A stretch of DNA of 60,000 bases from Nematostella vectensis (taxonomy: Eukaryota > Cnidaria > Anthozoa > Actiniaria > Edwardsiidae), in assembly GCF_932526225.1 (NCBI RefSeq), contig NC_064044.1, forward strand, positions 15,689,453 to 15,749,452, read 5' to 3'. Below the pieces are notes generated by a model, which ran no database searches, had not been told where the DNA came from, and saw nothing but the letters and a program-made list of their open reading frames with translations. Within the stretch, counting starts at the first letter, position 1. Each line of letters begins with the position of its first letter. A program made the position numbers and the translations under genes. Positions 58,001-60,000 of this stretch are shown piece by piece.

Positions 58001-59702
58001 AACCTAAAGGCGGTTTAGCAGTAGGGAAATGTTGGTAAGAGTGCAAAAGAGTGAAAACTGCAGTTAAGGTATTTGTTCGACTAATTTTTTTATAATTTGG
58101 ATAGATCGAACGTGAAGCTGATGGTGATTTTTAAACGTAAGACATGAGACATAAGACGTAATACGATGCCAAAGATAAAAGACAGTCCCAGCATTTTCTT
58201 CTTCATGGAAACACTTTGGTTTTAGTTCTATTGAACCATTTATTAACCCTTGGCAAATTTGCTTTTTACTGCATTTCTTTCTGGAATTGCTGTAGCGCAC
58301 ATATTGACCTTTTTACCATTGCTCAAAACTCTTGGTGTGTCTTTTAAGCAGGTAAGTCTTATACAATGGTAAATATGGTAGCCATGAATGAATGGGTCAT
58401 TGCAAAGAGAAAGACAGGGATGAAGAGATGGACAGATAATACCCACCAACCCTTGCAAGGTACCAGCGAATATAATTTCTATCATCAAATAGCTAATAAA
58501 ACCCTCACCCCAATGGTCCCGAATCTGTCCTGAGGGGGTGTGGGAATTGACAGTTTTTTTTACTCTTAGACTTGTCCCCACCATGGGGGCTTGGGGACAA
58601 ATATACTTTACAAAAGTATGGTTTAAGACTCTTTCACTTCTGTAGCAAGCAATTCCATATGTCAGCATGTTGCAAGATGCAGAGATGAAGCTGCATGGCG
58701 GAACGTGCAAAAATGAATATCAATTATTTTTTTTTCATTTTTTGGTAACTGTTATCTCCATAGTTATTAGTAGAAATATACTTGCTGAAGTGTACTGGCT
58801 TTAAAGGATAAAGGCTTATTTCAGATGACTTGCTGTCGGGTAGTTGCCTATAGTTTGCATCCTGAGGGGTAGGGGGGACATTTGACTGCAGTTTTGTCCA
58901 CAGGTGGTTTTTTTCTCTGTTTTGTACAGCGTCAAAATCTTATCCCCCAACCTTCCCTGGGGCCATGGGGGTGGGGGTTTCAAATGACTAATTCATTATA
59001 CACACACACAGACGGTACCTGGCACATAAAACCTGGAATGACGCGGTGGAAAGAGCTCCCCTTGTAACCAAAGCCTTTCTCCCCGGTGCAAAGAGCACGG
59101 AAGTTCTCTAAAAATAAAAGGCATTGAATCACGAACACAGGTCATCCCTGGCCGCTACAAGAGAAGAACATTTTACATGAAGTACTCAGGCACATCTATA
59201 TCCAAAAAAGGCAAATATATAAAACGTCGTTAAAGCGTATATAGAATTAGGTAAACAGCAAGCAAAGGCAAATATAATACTAAGAAAACTTAGAATATAA
59301 AATACAAAAGTGCCGAGTTTTAAAATTCGTAAAATCTCGCAACATGTACAGAAGCGAAAGAATACGCCGCCCGTATCAAAGAGCACGCTTAGATCAAATG
59401 AATGATCAATTCTGTGCGAAATTCAACTGTTTGTCCTTCAATTGTTTTCTGATTGGGTATTCGGTGTAGTAAACTCCACTTACCGGCTGTTTTTGGGACG
59501 ACATCATCTCTAAGCTGAAAAAAAATCGAGGAAAATTTGCAAAGGGTTAGCAAGCATGCTGTATGTACGCATAAGGGAATAGTTCGATAAGTGCGAAAAA
59601 AATTAAGCTTGTATAATACACGCTTTGCGACTCTACCTCCATAACAATTCTACCGGCAGGTGCGCCTCCGATCTCAATGTCGAAATATGTCGTTTTAGGC
59701 AT
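55072..59702 (-). CDS. PPIA: PPIA-type cyclophilin (peptidyl-prolyl isomerase), complete, 5 exons
   Basis: This enzyme catalyses cis-trans isomerisation of peptidyl-proline bonds; the cytosolic form also binds cyclosporin A. Coding exons: 59637-59702, 59484-59514, 59019-59107, 57466-57562, 55072-55280. They sum to 492 nt (163 aa plus TAG; human PPIA has 165), and all introns are GT-AG. The active site is intact: Arg54 in FHRVIPGF, Phe59, Met60, Gln62, Phe112, Trp120 and His125. Trp120 corresponds to the residue needed for high cyclosporin affinity. Other signatures are [54 protein letters not shown] and LDGKHVVFG. The protein starts [13 protein letters not shown] with no ATG-initiated leader, so it is predicted cytosolic/nuclear. 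It lies upstream of GBF1 on the same strand, 2.5 kb away. The two genes have no known functional link. Confidence 0.95.
55335..56367. mobile_element. Foldback element with minisatellite terminal repeats, PPIA intron 4
   Basis: The ends are TGTATCACCCATAAATGTAA and its inverted copy finishing TTATGGGCGATACA. They are flanked on both sides by GCATC (55330-55334 and 56368-56372), a likely 5-bp target duplication. The left arm (55335-55645) is an array of CCCATAAATGTTATAACA and CCATAAATGTAATATCAG repeats. The right arm (56225-56367) is the same array inverted and shorter. The 580-bp interior has no coding capacity. Confidence 0.8.
57600..57732. mobile_element. Short hairpin MITE in PPIA intron 3
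   Basis: 133 bp bounded by CAGGCCCGTAGC and GCTACGGGCCTG, a 12-bp perfect terminal inverted repeat, with an internal C run. CAG...CTG ends of this kind are typical of hAT-superfamily elements. No clear 8-bp target duplication is seen. It lies just upstream of the exon 4 acceptor. Confidence 0.65.
57733..59018. other. Rest of PPIA intron 3
   Basis: No conserved element recognised. A short CA run lies near 59001. Confidence 0.6.
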
Positions 59703-59809
59703 CTTTGTGGAAAATCGGCGCGCAAAAGAGTAGATTATTCGTGCCACGATGAAGGAATAGAAAAATCGAGATTGTCAAATTGCAGAGAACGACCGAGAAC
59801 CATGTGGGG

Positions 59810-59815
59810 TTTATA
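59810..59815 (-). promoter_or_regulatory. Candidate PPIA TATA box (TATAAA)
   Basis: TATAAA reads on the minus strand 108 nt upstream of the PPIA ATG. With usual spacing, transcription would start near 59780, giving a 5' UTR of about 75-80 nt. This fits a highly expressed housekeeping gene. Confidence 0.5.
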
Positions 59816-60000
59816 TGTGATAGCCCCTGACACTCCTCAGGGACACCCCGCATATTTCTTTATAACAGACTTTCTGATTGGTTTTTTAGATAAATCTCAG
59901 CTAATAGTATAACCGGATAGATAGGCTGACTTTATATGGTGGTGTGCTGGTCGACATAACATCGGGTGAGGTAATCCGAACAATTTCCGAAACCCGAACA
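59816..60000. other. Sequence upstream of the PPIA promoter
   Basis: Nothing recognised beyond the candidate TATA box. Confidence 0.5.

Overview
This is animal nuclear DNA carrying two intron-rich protein genes on the minus strand, in the order PPIA then GBF1 when read 5' to 3'. The proteins are close to vertebrate orthologues. The compact cyclophilin, a tRNA-derived SINE and a very high minisatellite load fit an early-branching or other invertebrate animal. A sea anemone or other cnidarian is my best guess, but that is inference.

GBF1 (15362-52571, minus) appears complete. I reconstructed 33 coding exons by hand. Every intron is GT-AG, every phase joins, and the summed length is 5973 nt (1990 codons plus stop). 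The protein has the DCB, HUS, Sec7 and HDS regions of the large Arf guanine-nucleotide exchange factor of the Golgi/cis-Golgi. PPIA (55072-59702, minus; 5 exons, 163 aa) is a cytosolic-type cyclophilin with its active site intact. Intergenic DNA occupies 1-15160 (dominated by a 4.3-kb, 40-bp satellite), 52.6-54.9 kb (with a SINE) and the right edge.

Tandem repeats are the striking aspect: about 20 kb, one third of the window, in more than 20 unrelated arrays. About 17 of the 32 GBF1 introns hold their own private minisatellite. Several were seeded at an exon edge, so each repeat unit carries a copy of the intron's own 3' or 5' splice site (introns 6, 18, 28, 31, and in decayed form 30). The most unusual array is the 35-bp satellite in intron 4 (41095-43065). 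It is an inverted, amplified copy of a coding segment of exon 8 of the same gene (32 of 34 bases identical). The GBF1 pre-mRNA would therefore carry about 56 antisense copies of its own exon 8.

Mobile DNA includes a 1.03-kb foldback element in PPIA intron 4 whose terminal inverted repeats are themselves minisatellites and which is flanked by a GCATC target duplication. A second long inverted-repeat element lies in GBF1 intron 1. A dispersed element has one copy inserted into a minisatellite. A short MITE has ends resembling hAT termini.
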